Assembly: GCA_033763735.1 (NCBI GenBank)
Contig: JANRJY010000103.1
Span: forward strand, 5,048 to 69,047
Length of the DNA: 64,000 nt
Direction: 5' to 3'
Origin: JANRJY01 sp033763735
GTDB taxonomy: Bacteria > Bacteroidota > Bacteroidia > Cytophagales > UBA9547
Shown: piece by piece, positions 42,401 through 48,536 of the stretch
Numbering within the stretch: the first letter of the stretch is position 1
Layout of the letters: the number at the start of each line of letters is the position of its first letter
Made by a program: the position numbers and the translations under genes
The notes under the pieces: generated by a model
What the model saw: the letters and a program-made list of their open reading frames with translations, nothing else
Told to the model about the DNA's origin: nothing
The model's database searches: none

Positions 42401-45400
42401 TATTGATGTTCCGAAATTATGTAGTGATGTGGTTCCGAGTTCCAATGTAGAACCTCCATTAAGTTGCAAAGCATTTGTTGTTTTTGAATTGCCACTGATA
42501 GTTACGTTGTTGTTGTTGCCAATAATTACAGTCGACCCATTTAAAGCCGGAGTGCTTGCTGCAGGACCTCCTAATGATACCGTTGACCAAGTGTTAGGAT
42601 TGTCCCAATCTCCATCAGCTCTGCTGTAATATGTCCCAGCGGTAAACGCATTTGGAGGGCCGGCAGTACAGGTTGTATTCAACAGGGATGTATTATTAAT
42701 TGTTATAGTTTGACTGGAAACTGTGCCAACGATACTCCAAACAGTTCCTGTCCAACATGCGGCAACGTATGAAGATTCATAAGTAGTGTTTGCTTCTGAA
42801 CTTTGGTAATTGAAAGTTAAGTTTAAATCTGTTGAAGAAAGGTTGGATGATGATATTATCCAATGTTTGTTTAACGAATATGTATTGTCAATCTGATTGG
42901 AAGGTTTGGAAGCAACTGCTCTAATATTTAATTGGGCCGGATTAGTTACACTTGCATTATTCACCAGAACAAATGCAGGTGAATAAAGATTAGTTCCTGT
43001 TCCAATAGGATAGACTAATGAACCAGACGGTATGCTATTGAGCTGATATGCAAATACTCCCGTACCTGTTGTAATGATAAAAGCACTGGTTGAAGGTGTT
43101 CCTGAAACAGTAGCTCCCGGAATTAATATTATATTGTTGTTTCCTAAGTTATTAACGCCATTGCTAATTTGTATGTTTCCGGAAACTGTAATATTATTAG
43201 CAAAGGTATTAATTCCGGAAGCGCTTAATATAAGATTGTTGTATTGAATATTACCTCTGATATTTTGGTTGTTTCCAACATAAGCAACTGTATTTGAGTT
43301 TAATGAAGTATTTAACGTTGTAATAGTAGGAGCTGTCGGATTTGCAAAAGAAACCAGAGATCCATTTCCCTGTACAAATGTACCTGTACCTGAAAGCTGA
43401 GAAGTACCCCCAAATGAAACCACAGAAGTGTTATTGTTTGTAACAGTCACTGCAGCTCCATTTATATCGAATCCATTCAAAAATTGAATGGGACCTGATC
43501 CTGAAATTGCATTGGTAACATTGGATCTGGCATTTCCAATAATAAAAGAACCAGAGGTAGTATTGTTTTGAACAATTCCTCCATTTATTATCAAATTAGT
43601 ATTTGTAATTACTGCAGAAGAATTAAAAGTGCCATTATTAATAAAGGTGTTTGTAAATGTAGTAGCTGCTGTATTATCGTTATCAATAAATGAACCACTG
43701 TTAACTACCGAACCGGTAACAGCAAAAGTACTTGGCGAACTAACTAATAATTGTCCATTTCCTGTTATAGAGAGATTTCCTGAAATTGCCGAAGCACCAC
43801 CTGAAACTGTAACAGGGGCGTCAATAGTTACATTGCCACCAGCGGTTGCATTTATTCCACCAGCTATAGAAAAGGTATTAGAACCTATTAAAGTATATGA
43901 AGAAGCAGCAGTTATACTATTTGCAAATGAAACTAAAGAATTGGCAGTAATGGTTTGATTATTACCTATAGTCGCAGCACCTCCATTAAATGTGCCGTTA
44001 TTAATGAATCCTGAATTATATAAAAGATTTCCAGCTGTTATAATTCCAGTGGTTGTAATTATTCCATTGTTAAAAACTGGTCCATCGAATCGCAAAATTC
44101 CAGCATCTACATTATCAATTAAAACTCCAGTTCCTAAAACAGAAGTTGTTCCTATAATTTGAAATAAGTTATTGGAATTATGATTGAACTGCGTATTTGA
44201 ATTGATATTTAAATTGCCATTTAAAGTTAAGTTTGTATTGGTAGATTTTGTCTTTACACTGGATGAGCCACCCCCTATAACTATATTATTGTAAACATTG
44301 TTAGTTGGTTGCGGAATTAAATAAGAACCTGAACCTAAAAACTCAACAGTTCCATTTCCACTATTGAAAAATGCAGACATGTTAGTTCCTAAGTTAATTT
44401 GTGGGGTAGTAGCATCATTGATTGTATACCTAATTGTACCATTACCGGAAATAGTACCTAATGCATGACCGGAAGTATTTCCAATTTCCAGTACGCCTGT
44501 AGCTGAAATAACTAATGAAGGAACTGATATTCCATTGGTTGTAATAGTTATTGTGTTATTGTTGCCAATATTAACAGGAGTAGTAGTAAATGGAACAGTT
44601 GCTGCTGCAGCACCACCAAAAGTCACTATTGACCAAGAATTTGGGTCATTCCAGTTGCCATTTTGTCGACTGTAAAAAATTAGTGATTGAAATGATTGAG
44701 GGAGACCGGCAGTGATGGTCGCATTTAAAGTACTTGCAGCTGGAATAGAAATTGTTGGGCTAATTATGGAACCAGAAATGTTCCAACTACTTCCATTATA
44801 TAAGCCGGGGACATAACTAGATTCGTAAGTGGCATTTGCCTCATTGACAGCTGAATAGCTTAAATCAATTGAAGCTGATCCTAAATTCAAACCTAAAGCA
44901 GAAAGCACCCAATGTTTAGCTAATGAAAATTGAGGATTAGATTGTGCACTTGAAACAGTTGGAATCGCACGAGCTTGAATAAATGCAGGAGGTGTTGGAA
45001 TGGACGAACCACTCAATGTAATTGCAACCGGAGAATAAAAATTGGAACCAATCGCTGTTCGAGTTCCAATAGGAAACAATATTTGTCCTGAAGGAAGAGA
45101 ATTAAATGCTAGTATTAATTTACCTGTACTATTTGTCGCCAACATATTGTTGTTTGAAAAAGTGTTACCAACAATAGTTGCATTGGGCGTTAAGTCAAGA
45201 TTAAATGTGGAAAGATTAGTGATTCCGCTTTGTAAATCCAAATTCCCCGTAACTGTAGTATTACCAAGTAATGAATTAAATCCACCTCCTGATAATTTTA
45301 AATTATTGTATACTAAACCTCGAATGTTTTGATTAGAACCTGAATATTCAAAAGTATTACCGATAGTCGATGTAATAAGATTAGTAACGGTAGGAGCTGT

Positions 45401-48262
45401 CGGATTTGCAAACGAAACCAAAGATCCATTTCCCTGCACAAATGTACCCGTTCCTGAAAGCTGGGAAGTACCCCCAAATGAAACCACTGAAGTGTTATTG
45501 TTTGTAACAGTCACTGCAGCTCCATTAATATCATAACCAGTCAAAAATTGAATGGGACCAGTTCCGGAAATTGTATTTGAAACATTAGATCTGGCATTGC
45601 CAACAATAAATGAACCAGAGGTGGTATTGTTTTGTATAATCCCGCCATTTAATATCAAATTAGTATTAGTAATTACAGCAGAAGAATTAAAAGTGCCATT
45701 GTTTAAAAAACTATTTGTAAATGTAGTAGCAGCAGTATTGTTGTTATCAATGAATGTACCATTGTTTACTACTGAACCAGTTACTGCAAAAGTACTTGGT
45801 GAACTCACAAGCAATTGTCCACTTCCAGTGATTGATAAATTACCAGTTATTGCCGAAGCACCACCTGAAACTGTAACAGGGGCGTCAATAGTTACATTGC
45901 CACCAGCGGTTGCATTTATTCCACCAGCTATAGAAAAGGTATTAGAACCTGTTAAAGTATAGGAAGAAGCAGCAGTAATATTATTTGCAAATGAAACTAA
46001 AGAATTGGCAATAATGGTTTGATTATTACCTATAGTCGCAGCACCTCCATTAAAAGTTCCATTATTTGTTAAGCCAGAATTAAATAGTTGATTTGCTGCT
46101 GTGGTTACACTGGTGCCTGCAAATGTTCCATTATTTATAAAAAAAGAATTAAATGAGTTTATGCCTCCGTTATTTGAATCATTAAATCCCCCAACACCAC
46201 TAATTGAAAATGGACCATTTGCTGTTAATGCTTGATTAAATGGATCTAAGATTCCTCCATTTATTGTAGTATTATTGGCAATTGTAACTGCGCCTCCAAA
46301 GGTTTTTGTTCCAGAGCCGGAAATAAACAAATTTTGATAATTGGGAGAACCAAAAACTGTTTGAGCTCCAGTTCCATTATAATAAATAGTACTTCCGGAA
46401 TTTGGTGTTGTATTTAAAGTAGTGATAGAGTTTGTTGCTCCTCCTAAGTACAATTGGTGTGCTAACCCCGAACCTGTCATATTAAAAGTACCGCCTGTAA
46501 AATTTCCTAAAACAGAAACCACTTGTGCTCCAATAGGAGCAAAATAAAAAATACTTGAATTTGTAAATGTTCCATTTAAGTTTAATGGGTTGTTTAAGTC
46601 GAAATTTGAACCGTTTAATGTTAATCTCACAGAAGAATTAAAATTATTGATGTTATTTGAAGATGTTAATTCTGGGCCGGTAGATATATCATTCGTGGTG
46701 TTATAAGTAACATTATACAAGCTTCCAAAAACAACTCCGGGAGTGCTTGCAATGCTTCCTCTGGTTCTAACTAATGTAGAAATTGTAGCTCCGTTATTTT
46801 GAAAAAACAAATTGTTGACAGAGTTGTCAAACGAAGTTGTAGCGGAAGTGGAATTTAAAGTTACAGTTCCGCCTGTAACAGTGGTGGGTTGAGACAAAGT
46901 TATGATTGTATTTGTGTTGTTTCCAATTCCAACATTGCCTAAAGCTGAGGTATTTACTCCTGGAATAGGAAGCTCTAGTCCTGATGTAAATGTTCCAGTT
47001 CCTTGATAGTTTACATTATATGTGACCCCACTGGGAATTGATGGAGAAGTTTGGAAAGAACCTAAATTGTTTCTAATTACAGTTGAGTTATTTAATAAGC
47101 TAACATTAAAGGAAGTATTGTCAATACAGTTTGCTGTGGTAGAATTAAAAGTGATACTATTTCCTCCTAAAATAGAAATTGGACTTATAAGTGTAATAGT
47201 TGTTGCATTTCCTGTTCCAATAGTCAAATTTTTTAGAGTTCCATTATTAAAAGCTAGACAAGGTAATTCAAAATCAGCTGTAAGAGATGTTCCAGAATTA
47301 TAGGTTACATTATATGTGGCACCAGTCTGGACCAAAGGTGCTGCAGAAAATCTACCTCTTGTTCGTACCAAATTACAAAGGTTAGTAAAGGTTATATTGT
47401 TTGTACTATTATCTAAAACAATACCTTGGTCATTTCTATTTAAAGTGAAAGTTGTACCACCAGCAACTGTAATTGGTTGATTTAAAGTTAATAAAGTTGC
47501 AGTATTATTTCCTACATTTAAGTTGTTAAATTGGTTTGAATTACAAGAACCTCCTAAAATTTGTGTGCCTACTTTTTGAAATGTCACTAGACCACTGCTA
47601 GCTATAAAAAAGTTGGTATTATTAATAAAATCACCATTAAAAGTGTAAGCAATAAAATTGGGAAATACTATATTACTTCCATTAAAAGTAACATTGTTGA
47701 AAGTGTAATTCGCACTTCCTGAAATAGTTGTACCACTAAAAACTAAATTTATGTTTCTTGTTGAAGAACTGAAAAGGTTAAATGTACCACTCGTATTGAT
47801 ATTCATTAAAGGTCCTGAAACAGATAATATATGAGAATAACTTCCTGCATTTTGCGAAATTAATCGAGCAGCATTTGCATTAGTTCCTGAAAGTATAACA
47901 CTTCCTGCAACATTCAATTGTCTGTTATTTGCCGTTTCAAAAGTTAGAATGGCATTATTTGCATTTGTTCCTGTTATAGATAAACCTCCAATTGCGAAAC
48001 CCGGAGAAGTATTTAATGTCATTGTAACTGTGGCTCCATTTTGAGCAATAGTTACTAAACCAGAAACGGAGAGGTTCCCTGGCCAATCATTAGTAGCAAC
48101 AGGAGCCCAAACAGATCCATCCCATTTCTGCCATTTCGTATTATCATTCCAATTACCGGTGGTTGTACACAAATAATCACCTACTGATTGGGATTTAGCA
48201 TGAAAAAATGAGGTTAAAGAAATTACTACCGTTACAAATAGAAGTTTGTAATTTTTAATCAT
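24419..48262 (-). CDS. Giant (7,947-residue) modular surface protein, T9SS type A sorting domain
   Basis: A single uninterrupted 23.8-kb gene. The signal peptide is residues 1-25 (ending HAKSQ). The body is Asn/Thr/Ser/Gly/Ile-rich short beta-strand repeats of the kind that fold into long right-handed beta-solenoids (patterns such as NNGTFN, GNLNI, SGSGT). Nine boundaries carry a conserved W/G...W..xNW motif followed by a T-x-x-D-x-V-x-I strand, near 48150, 44650, 42600, 40610, 36350, 32850, 30480, 29160 and 26860. At least five are preceded by a closing block of the form LDPxNNLSxGSF...LGSFxYExD. Near 25000-27700 come Ig-like repeats and a different C-terminal region, then a type A T9SS sorting domain in the last 90 residues (FKVYPNPY, IEIYNSKG, LSNGIYVLRLIIDGK). 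Likely an adhesin or surface fibre. Antisense frames are compositional shadows. Confidence 0.88.
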   Translation of the reverse strand: MIKNYKLLFVTVVISLTSFFHAKSQSVGDYLCTTTGNWNDNTKWQKWDGSVWAPVATNDWPGNLSVSGLVTIAQNGATVTMTLNTSPGFAIGGLSITGTNANNAILTFETANNRQLNVAGSVILSGTNANAARLISQNAGSYSHILSVSGPLMNINTSGTFNLFSSSTRNINLVFSGTTISGSANYTFNNVTFNGSNIVFPNFIAYTFNGDFINNTNFFIASSGLVTFQKVGTQILGGSCNSNQFNNLNVGNNTATLLTLNQPITVAGGTTFTLNRNDQGIVLDNSTNNITFTNLCNLVRTRGRFSAAPLVQTGATYNVTYNSGTSLTADFELPCLAFNNGTLKNLTIGTGNATTITLISPISILGGNSITFNSTTANCIDNTSFNVSLLNNSTVIRNNLGSFQTSPSIPSGVTYNVNYQGTGTFTSGLELPIPGVNTSALGNVGIGNNTNTIITLSQPTTVTGGTVTLNSTSATTSFDNSVNNLFFQNNGATISTLVRTRGSIASTPGVVFGSLYNVTYNTTNDISTGPELTSSNNINNFNSSVRLTLNGSNFDLNNPLNLNGTFTNSSIFYFAPIGAQVVSVLGNFTGGTFNMTGSGLAHQLYLGGATNSITTLNTTPNSGSTIYYNGTGAQTVFGSPNYQNLFISGSGTKTFGGAVTIANNTTINGGILDPFNQALTANGPFSISGVGGFNDSNNGGINSFNSFFINNGTFAGTSVTTAANQLFNSGLTNNGTFNGGAATIGNNQTIIANSLVSFANNITAASSYTLTGSNTFSIAGGINATAGGNVTIDAPVTVSGGASAITGNLSITGSGQLLVSSPSTFAVTGSVVNNGTFIDNNNTAATTFTNSFLNNGTFNSSAVITNTNLILNGGIIQNNTTSGSFIVGNARSNVSNTISGTGPIQFLTGYDINGAAVTVTNNNTSVVSFGGTSQLSGTGTFVQGNGSLVSFANPTAPTVTNLITSTIGNTFEYSGSNQNIRGLVYNNLKLSGGGFNSLLGNTTVTGNLDLQSGITNLSTFNLDLTPNATIVGNTFSNNNMLATNSTGKLILAFNSLPSGQILFPIGTRTAIGSNFYSPVAITLSGSSIPTPPAFIQARAIPTVSSAQSNPQFSLAKHWVLSALGLNLGSASIDLSYSAVNEANATYESSYVPGLYNGSSWNISGSIISPTISIPAASTLNATITAGLPQSFQSLIFYSRQNGNWNDPNSWSIVTFGGAAAATVPFTTTPVNIGNNNTITITTNGISVPSLVISATGVLEIGNTSGHALGTISGNGTIRYTINDATTPQINLGTNMSAFFNSGNGTVEFLGSGSYLIPQPTNNVYNNIVIGGGSSSVKTKSTNTNLTLNGNLNINSNTQFNHNSNNLFQIIGTTSVLGTGVLIDNVDAGILRFDGPVFNNGIITTTGIITAGNLLYNSGFINNGTFNGGAATIGNNQTITANSLVSFANSITAASSYTLIGSNTFSIAGGINATAGGNVTIDAPVTVSGGASAISGNLSITGNGQLLVSSPSTFAVTGSVVNSGSFIDNDNTAATTFTNTFINNGTFNSSAVITNTNLIINGGIVQNNTTSGSFIIGNARSNVTNAISGSGPIQFLNGFDINGAAVTVTNNNTSVVSFGGTSQLSGTGTFVQGNGSLVSFANPTAPTITTLNTSLNSNTVAYVGNNQNIRGNIQYNNLILSASGINTFANNITVSGNIQISNGVNNLGNNNIILIPGATVSGTPSTSAFIITTGTGVFAYQLNSIPSGSLVYPIGTGTNLYSPAFVLVNNASVTNPAQLNIRAVASKPSNQIDNTYSLNKHWIISSSNLSSTDLNLTFNYQSSEANTTYESSYVAACWTGTVWSIVGTVSSQTITINNTSLLNTTCTAGPPNAFTAGTYYSRADGDWDNPNTWSTVSLGGPAASTPALNGSTVIIGNNNNVTISGNSKTTNALQLNGGSTLELGTTSLHNFGTSIVGTGTISYTINNATNPIIPGGTLTTFMSASGGTFAFGGTGNYVIPQPTGNSYNNVVISGGGTKTKSAATNLSLNGGLTVTGATVFDHTSNNNLVVNAQTLINGTFSDNNNSGVDSFTGLVTNNGIFSTTGVTTPANLVFLNGINNNGSFLGGAATLSNTNSIVANSPILFSGAVAQNGNITFSGISSISLANNLTSTNNLTINQGGTTSVLGTSSFSNGFSILSTGGIFFNGLVSQTGLTWNSQPITNPSLLNFTTGFTKTVNNTSNFGAATFNSNAIITNSAATSINFNNLLSATGVISFAGNNQTTLNGGARFNSDVYVNTGATLRLGSSANVYTVVGNLFGSGTIDFQSQSTILNLSGAQNSMGFFINVNNSTVNYIGSNQGLAGVTYNSLNFPGSGIKTLASNTTLSSSIIIPSGVTLLLPSNSNLKIASNQMIDNQGTFSVSGSSLTGFANIANNGVGVYSITQSTSGAVFGANFFTFNNLGNGGLNVSNGSIDPNGTFNNGSFSNGSGTQYINLTGLNISPDVIATNTTFTGGPTFNVTKPNSGVITFNDAKGSFSGSAFTNPNPTSNVIWTNPSSTYFSQNVFGLFSDLNNWKNGSGNNPTLNDFTSAGASFTVKDGHTVLLDRDLDIFNLQVGDGTSGILSFENSAVRNVIVRQLVNVLDGGLFNVTTSGNAIHNLDLRGGINTNLIGQVNLFNNSNQTCDLSYNSAYGQIIGNNPVIVNNFYVNSLAVPAAIVNAQNSLYINGNININSNGTFLGSNYPHTVSGYWNQAATGVYNGSTSGTIVFNSSTVQAISNPSIFRNVIFNGGSTSQINNVITILGDLIIDNNTNVSSAAFNNYLYGNFNLITGNFSHNAGATFFLAGSGIQTVTGITANFSNLNTLNSGEKILDGDINAINVTIANNTTLSGYSNTQNLNISGNLNFGGILNYNGNINMSSTSNNPSYIQRISVGNMDFGQATLNINATNNLIISTLSGSFSTCFIKNAININSGSVFLANNTSLRGGITFPGSGTISIANAARIVQQGATNYPYNFANYNYNTGSFYRMDQTFSQSFLGGISYGNMELRNGPRNVAAGPCNVTILGNVDFNNTASSSLDLGNTFCTAEIRGSINNATLSSITGLGTVIFNNPDASQTLGASLSYLFGNLFFTQTAPTAARNKTINANVTINGTFQATNTGGDNILLNNIVLGTNQIIGGSGTTKIQLGDNTRIQTSILSPNNFYNGISVSNISLTGASIVNFNDVANNSFQEFPPLTYGNVQLNGPGGANSNIKIATLGGANIVGSIVRNGGTPIFVDGGFTHTISGDWLLAQAYYTPSSTTSTILFNGTNQNIGPGSANLGFQNLIFANSGGNITHLPQSGGETTSINGNVIFNNGSSFVSSNKNIFISGNWINTGTGVSLINGGTHTFNAISSNDQLISGNGQSYFNNITVNRLTSPNLNLVALNNFTVNGTITLSNGASQTSGANLDISNRIIEVKGNLTEQPGTSITFNSLTGVIFSGSSAQTIANGNSSPFLNNVTFSGSGTKTFANGGGGGNGGTYANTHIYTGNVVIQSGPTLNAQNLNIQTFGNWLSYGSFTHTATLSLVGVNQTILGNSFNSVFLANSGTKILQGNTDIAGALTIGTGVTFDINPSNYSINVSGNWTNNGFFNQGTGTVNLLGNNANITTGAISNTTSGKNFYNLIINKNAGQTATSAGDINIQNDLYINSGTLNIAGTNGVWLNGNLYNNGGNYNQNNATGLTLYTTVPGTYVINPGISGSLFGSIIQNTPGSTYYLANPTTITSGRMLLINSGTMSLAGTSLSLIGGGVATVVSLTGGTLDIDAGGALYLANQNSIINNGGTFKVVGSGTLFSNIGRHSSSPTGGYIITQNAGTFNARNFNIQNLNYAVNGIGSQGIVFNGGTLDPVNNFSGGTFNNGFTGSQQYINFDNITLPGMYSLSGITFNSGPIYNIRRASVAGANFFTLINPQGPLGSFSFENDNPALSQNSGNFVWKKVGKFWVGTNPGTAFWENTNNWSDNLVPSATDSVILDHSFVAGKYNVTIGGTSANAYRIVIDNQGLTTAGISLILSPACNQLKVENNIDVYVANTLSGINSNNIINVGKTFNNSGTFLSGGGTVALTGSLLGTGFINSGNSPFNILSIAGPGTLFQLNNPFSTNDLFITDGNLDVTSGNNFPIYVSRNYAETGSGALVPRTGTIFFNGSSNQSINGSNFYNVSFTGASQKYIISSPSFQNSLIISNNATVNGLTNNLYIGGAFTNNVASNAFQQTGTGAIWFNGAGAQNINNGTQTTVFNNLYLLNPGVKTFFNNFTVTGDFTINSGTGNVDLQTFTGISNNPSSTFSHFSTNTLFLRGANNFPQNFGTYNIANGSITEYRADINQTISGLTYGTLTLSTATAPTPSVISKIASGSFIVQNNLNIGRNANDTRVVLDISAANGDITLGGNLSIVTTASQIIWGSNSTLFHNGAGWNIDPDITGFNNLNLGGTGTKTQFNTLTISGNVQLNNGVTLNMSTFPMIGNSSKSLTMISGSILNSQIVSATGFAFPTGFGTYNINSSSTTNINSGVGDQNILPISYGNLNITTNNGGNPANAALQGNTTVTGNYVSNANAILNDNSYNITAYGDMNISNYPSPSPSSTFYLIGNAQTITNSQNNTPYLLPGIYVGGTAGKTITGNNCGSSVSVLGNIFVSLNTSLNFRRDVSWFGNYFTNNGSLDAINGCNATFNVAGNSIQTINPGLSNSFYAFTVSNTLAPVLFTGNGGNFRNVFSINSGGNVHMGNGLTHYFGSSLFQGGPPATSTIQGNWTTSGANFVFDGGNQSIPDLIVSNVTFAGGGVTKRLVGSLLTGNLYIGTSTVLNTNATNTTPLTTDNPITITGNLLNDGTYTGNLSRITFKSAIPNVLIQTNASNLSIYDVDFLPNSTTSYTLGTTSNNYRFARSMNIACGATLNLNSTNLYFGSNLPSGKIFSVSGVLNINQNAYLLINNAGSQSILTVSGSCAALSVIGLNSGNKAIISVETGAAGNGSIIQINNGAKLAAQYYGILNLADQGMYVGPSAVLDPINNLSNGSFDNMRNAGGGARYYLILDANLTGVNSITGLVLNYSGTPTVGTQYNIYRSSSATGIAYINYPLNGTLGVYNYEFDPANTLGAGVPDANSGKIIWPVTQTLTWNGSIGTNWKDSLNWTPNRKPTILDNVIIPGGAGIPNNPSLITEDAYCRDMTITNGNLQLSNNFNLSISGTLTLGTGASAATLAVNSGTSKITMGGSWVKNANSTFIPSNGTVSFECNPGTYTINNGTSSFNNLALKNSPITYQLSGSQININGDLLITNNASVTPLTNNYRIFLKGNYQKDAGSLFNNGVALGTIILNGANQSITGMYCYNLSVAGTGTKLFIGQDTVVNLLNVDSYMQSEATNVHRLLGDVNIKSTGTFDDGGQSHNFLGTNWTGSGNYAGAGTINFIRTAAQNINASKFNNILLGNTTTNLLGNVTTTGDVNVQLVGGGNFNFLTNTIININNLGNFNVNNSAQNLYIRGTNNAPSGFNTYNFNASSNTYFDAAFNQTIGGISYGILNLLNNTKTLGGDISVGTNLNINNGTTLDVSPNNYSINIGGNFNNNGNGSFICQQGQVIFDGNAANQIIYNGAIGVKDFYQLTVNKTGTNQVYLWNSNNNNRILDNLYVLGGNFNIGGGTVVTIGGDMFATGGKFTTNGTYVLNQQGGIANIQFNGSSVPNMIINAPGTTYTLQDNMIITNNFNIVSGTFDGNGKSVVINGTSNNINGTYKIGAGGSLGIGNGAGTASFTIGTGGSFEAIGNSSNVAKITQNNTGNRYSFQVGNGATISANYYLFEYMNTSGVVISSGATIDGVNNLSNGTFNNGAAGTTFLTIDNDQTMTISAVNFPQNPGGAGPYNVSKPTSSAGILYFDNASGVFSGEGFDFDPYDNINPYNTPPYLGLIKWTGPITLTWNGSISSNWFDPNNWTPSSGPNIVPTGAEHVVIAFPNGAQPVINFEGALANNLTINSGAVLNINTTAIGTDLTINGDLIINGTIQTNGANDNIVVLGNYTKGGSGSTAYNTNSTISFTGMSGNKGINNGANAFPNVVIAGTANFQLNATTNIYGNLDINSGTLDGSSNTIIIRKSFINRSNFNSGNNTILFAGNPSGTYTFNPGSSVYSSIQFSTFNSTYNLASNLSTKSNITMSTLSGNTTLNLNGNSITLGDNIGTDQLNIGAGCIVNIGGGSSVLMSNNGSINVSGRLNIVGSTSTNTANILIQSAGTYGIDINSGGTLGAKYYVISNLNTNGIRILSGANLDPTNNLSEGSFTSGASGGRYLLFSNTMPNTTLTNVSFNSGPSFSIERTLSSISGIVNVFDSKGLLGSFFYEKDDQYPTQSAATGSIQWTYSAPVAYWSGNVSSDWQDSNNWYDQNNLPTLPTINTNTFIPDVSIPPYITNTYPLLSSIAGATKNFTLNSNSRLTLSGVNLSVSGAFTAQSGSTFIVATVGSPIIKAYDLWQNIGSFIPGTSTVELLGATGTYVISNGNNAFYNLKLNSSTGGANFQATSNLSISNNLDISSGIFTINSSTYVISIGGNWTNNSTYISNGSTATFIKSSGNQSISGTSVTAFGKLNISSTGNKVLYLASNISVTSDVNINGSNCTFNGGSFTIDLFGNWNNTAKPFVSQGMVRFLGNTSQNINRSGGENFNNVSISGGSTKILTKDVNIAGTLFLSNGVINTGVNKVNVLQGASITGGNSNSYVQGIIQKYINTGTGVSYTFEVGDGNYLPVNVFFPNVTSGGTFTAKATNGDHPNISSCLNSTRSVNKYWTLNGSGISPIYFNSTFNFITSNYDAGSNPLNFNIGKYAAATWSMQTLGSVTGTYTQALGISGYGDFQIAEIGSAGGIGSTISGIPASPICQGTTVSFTALGTNLGATPTYKWMVNNSVVGSNIANFTTSSLINNDNILVIVTSSGTCYLGSVVTSNGIAMTVHTIIGNSSISGNQLVCANVLPSSLTGTSVTGGNASTYTYQWQSSTTSSTTGFNPASGTNNGINYLFPANLSTNTWYRRTVVSGACSNTTSGILVSVVPIINNNNIGSAQTICSGLTPNSLTGSNPTGGSGVFTFAWEVSTISGSTGFASISGTNTGYVLGVANQSSWYRRIVNSSVCNNTSTGVAIVVSTSGIWIGLTNSNWNTANNWCGSIIPNASMDISLINSTPNYPIVDAPGASIKSLYISPSASVGVSSGNTLTLGGSLINNGSFSTSSNSTVVFNGASVQSVSGINTFNNILIDKTTTLNGVTFLNDQNLIGTLTLQNNSNLITNGIVFTLVSSSTTGTARIASIPSSSLITGNIRYQRYIPAKRAFRFLASPVTNATINHWREFGSATPGQGMFVTGVGAGSDVGSSVPTISTYYEPYIGDQNLGYFAVGSGINTTLTSGVGYRVFVRGDRTINLATNYVPTNTTLNLSGKPFIGNLTVPLSFTSTTGTITADGWNLLGNPYPSQIDWRNMSASGVNIDNAFYIFDPESGNASSTGNYYTYVNGVGSAPRTNPSIIPSGQSFFVKAKGTGASIQFTENAKSSLIGQDNFREEKISSLLYVALQSGTNTDYTAVRFVEGATNDFDPNFDAYKLKNSQLNISTYTSGNEYSINSMPLIDFSTKSVPLNVGSLSIGSYSITLSNLSSFESHIKVYLKDNYLQNSTLITEGYSYSFQTTSDLNSKGNSRFELVFEPQLGSISGFINPDSINGKWNIDGNNIWYSNKSVIQNISEGLHEITFSTVAGFVTPQPISIQVKASDITTFSGKYIPAPKFGSLTVLLTPSSINKGRQKTYWSLDKITWNESNKTLDNLEVGTYILYFSDLSGYNTPKNQSISIIENLITTATGYYIENLTNQENIIVENVDSLNKPIAIVSNISDNPLKDFSFKVYPNPYFGINDLNIELNNSVSKKIKIEIYNSKGLIVINNDFTINSDIQSIIKIKDFNELSNGIYVLRLIIDGKIVNCKIVKN
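43326..43996 (-). repeat. Internal duplication in the giant gene, copy 2
   Basis: About 670 bp matching 45390-46060 at a constant offset of 2,064 bp (688 codons), with no indel seen. Most of it differs at roughly one base in eight to ten, but about 43787-43885 is identical to its partner. It encodes residues about 1,422-1,646. Confidence 0.9.
45390..46060 (-). repeat. Internal duplication in the giant gene, copy 1
   Basis: Partner of 43326-43996, encoding residues about 734-958 (GGAATIGNNQTI, SLVSFAN, GGNVTIDAPVTVSGGAS and so on). A more diverged third relative follows around 41900-42640. Confidence 0.9.
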
Positions 48263-48536
48263 ATATTTTGTGTTTGTACATTTAAATACTTGAATATTTC
48301 ATTTTGTAACTTCATAAGATTTTTTGAGATGTAATAATATTTATGAAATTATATTCAAAATTGTAATTTAACAATTGAAAATAGCTTTAATTAAGCCAAA
48401 CAACGCAATTTAATATAAATATTTGTATTTAATCAATAATCTAATTGAATAAAATGTAATTTAATTGCATAAAATTTTTCTGCAATGATTTTCTTGAAGT
48501 CTTAGTGTATATTTGCAATTCATTCAAAGCATACAA
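48263..48536. other. Divergent spacer between the giant gene and lepA
   Basis: A 274-bp AT-rich region holding the promoters of two divergent units. A 14-nt motif TAATTGMATAAAAT occurs twice as a direct repeat (48442-48455 and 48462-48475, 13 of 14 identical, 20-nt period, i.e. about two helical turns). It could be a regulator site for either gene. No exact TAnnTTTG box was seen on the giant-gene side. Confidence 0.5.
48508..48515 (+). promoter_or_regulatory. -7 promoter box for lepA
   Basis: TATATTTG is an exact TAnnTTTG match 21 nt before the ATG at 48537. It argues against the in-frame TTG at 48513 being the start, since that codon lies within the box. Confidence 0.55.

Noticed and set aside
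43326..46060. Possible mobile element because of the long direct repeat
   Set aside because: The repeat is in frame, codes for the same beta-strand pattern and has no transposase, inverted ends or target duplication. It is a protein module duplication.
27525..47303. Many plus-strand frames of 60-136 codons inside the giant gene
   Set aside because: They are antisense shadows. The Asn/Thr/Gly-rich codons of the giant gene leave few stops on the other strand, and the translations are Pro/Val/Leu-rich with no motif, promoter or spacing typical of genes.
48513..48536. TTG start for lepA
   Set aside because: It overlaps the -7 box, and the conserved protein begins at MELIRNF, the ATG at 48537.
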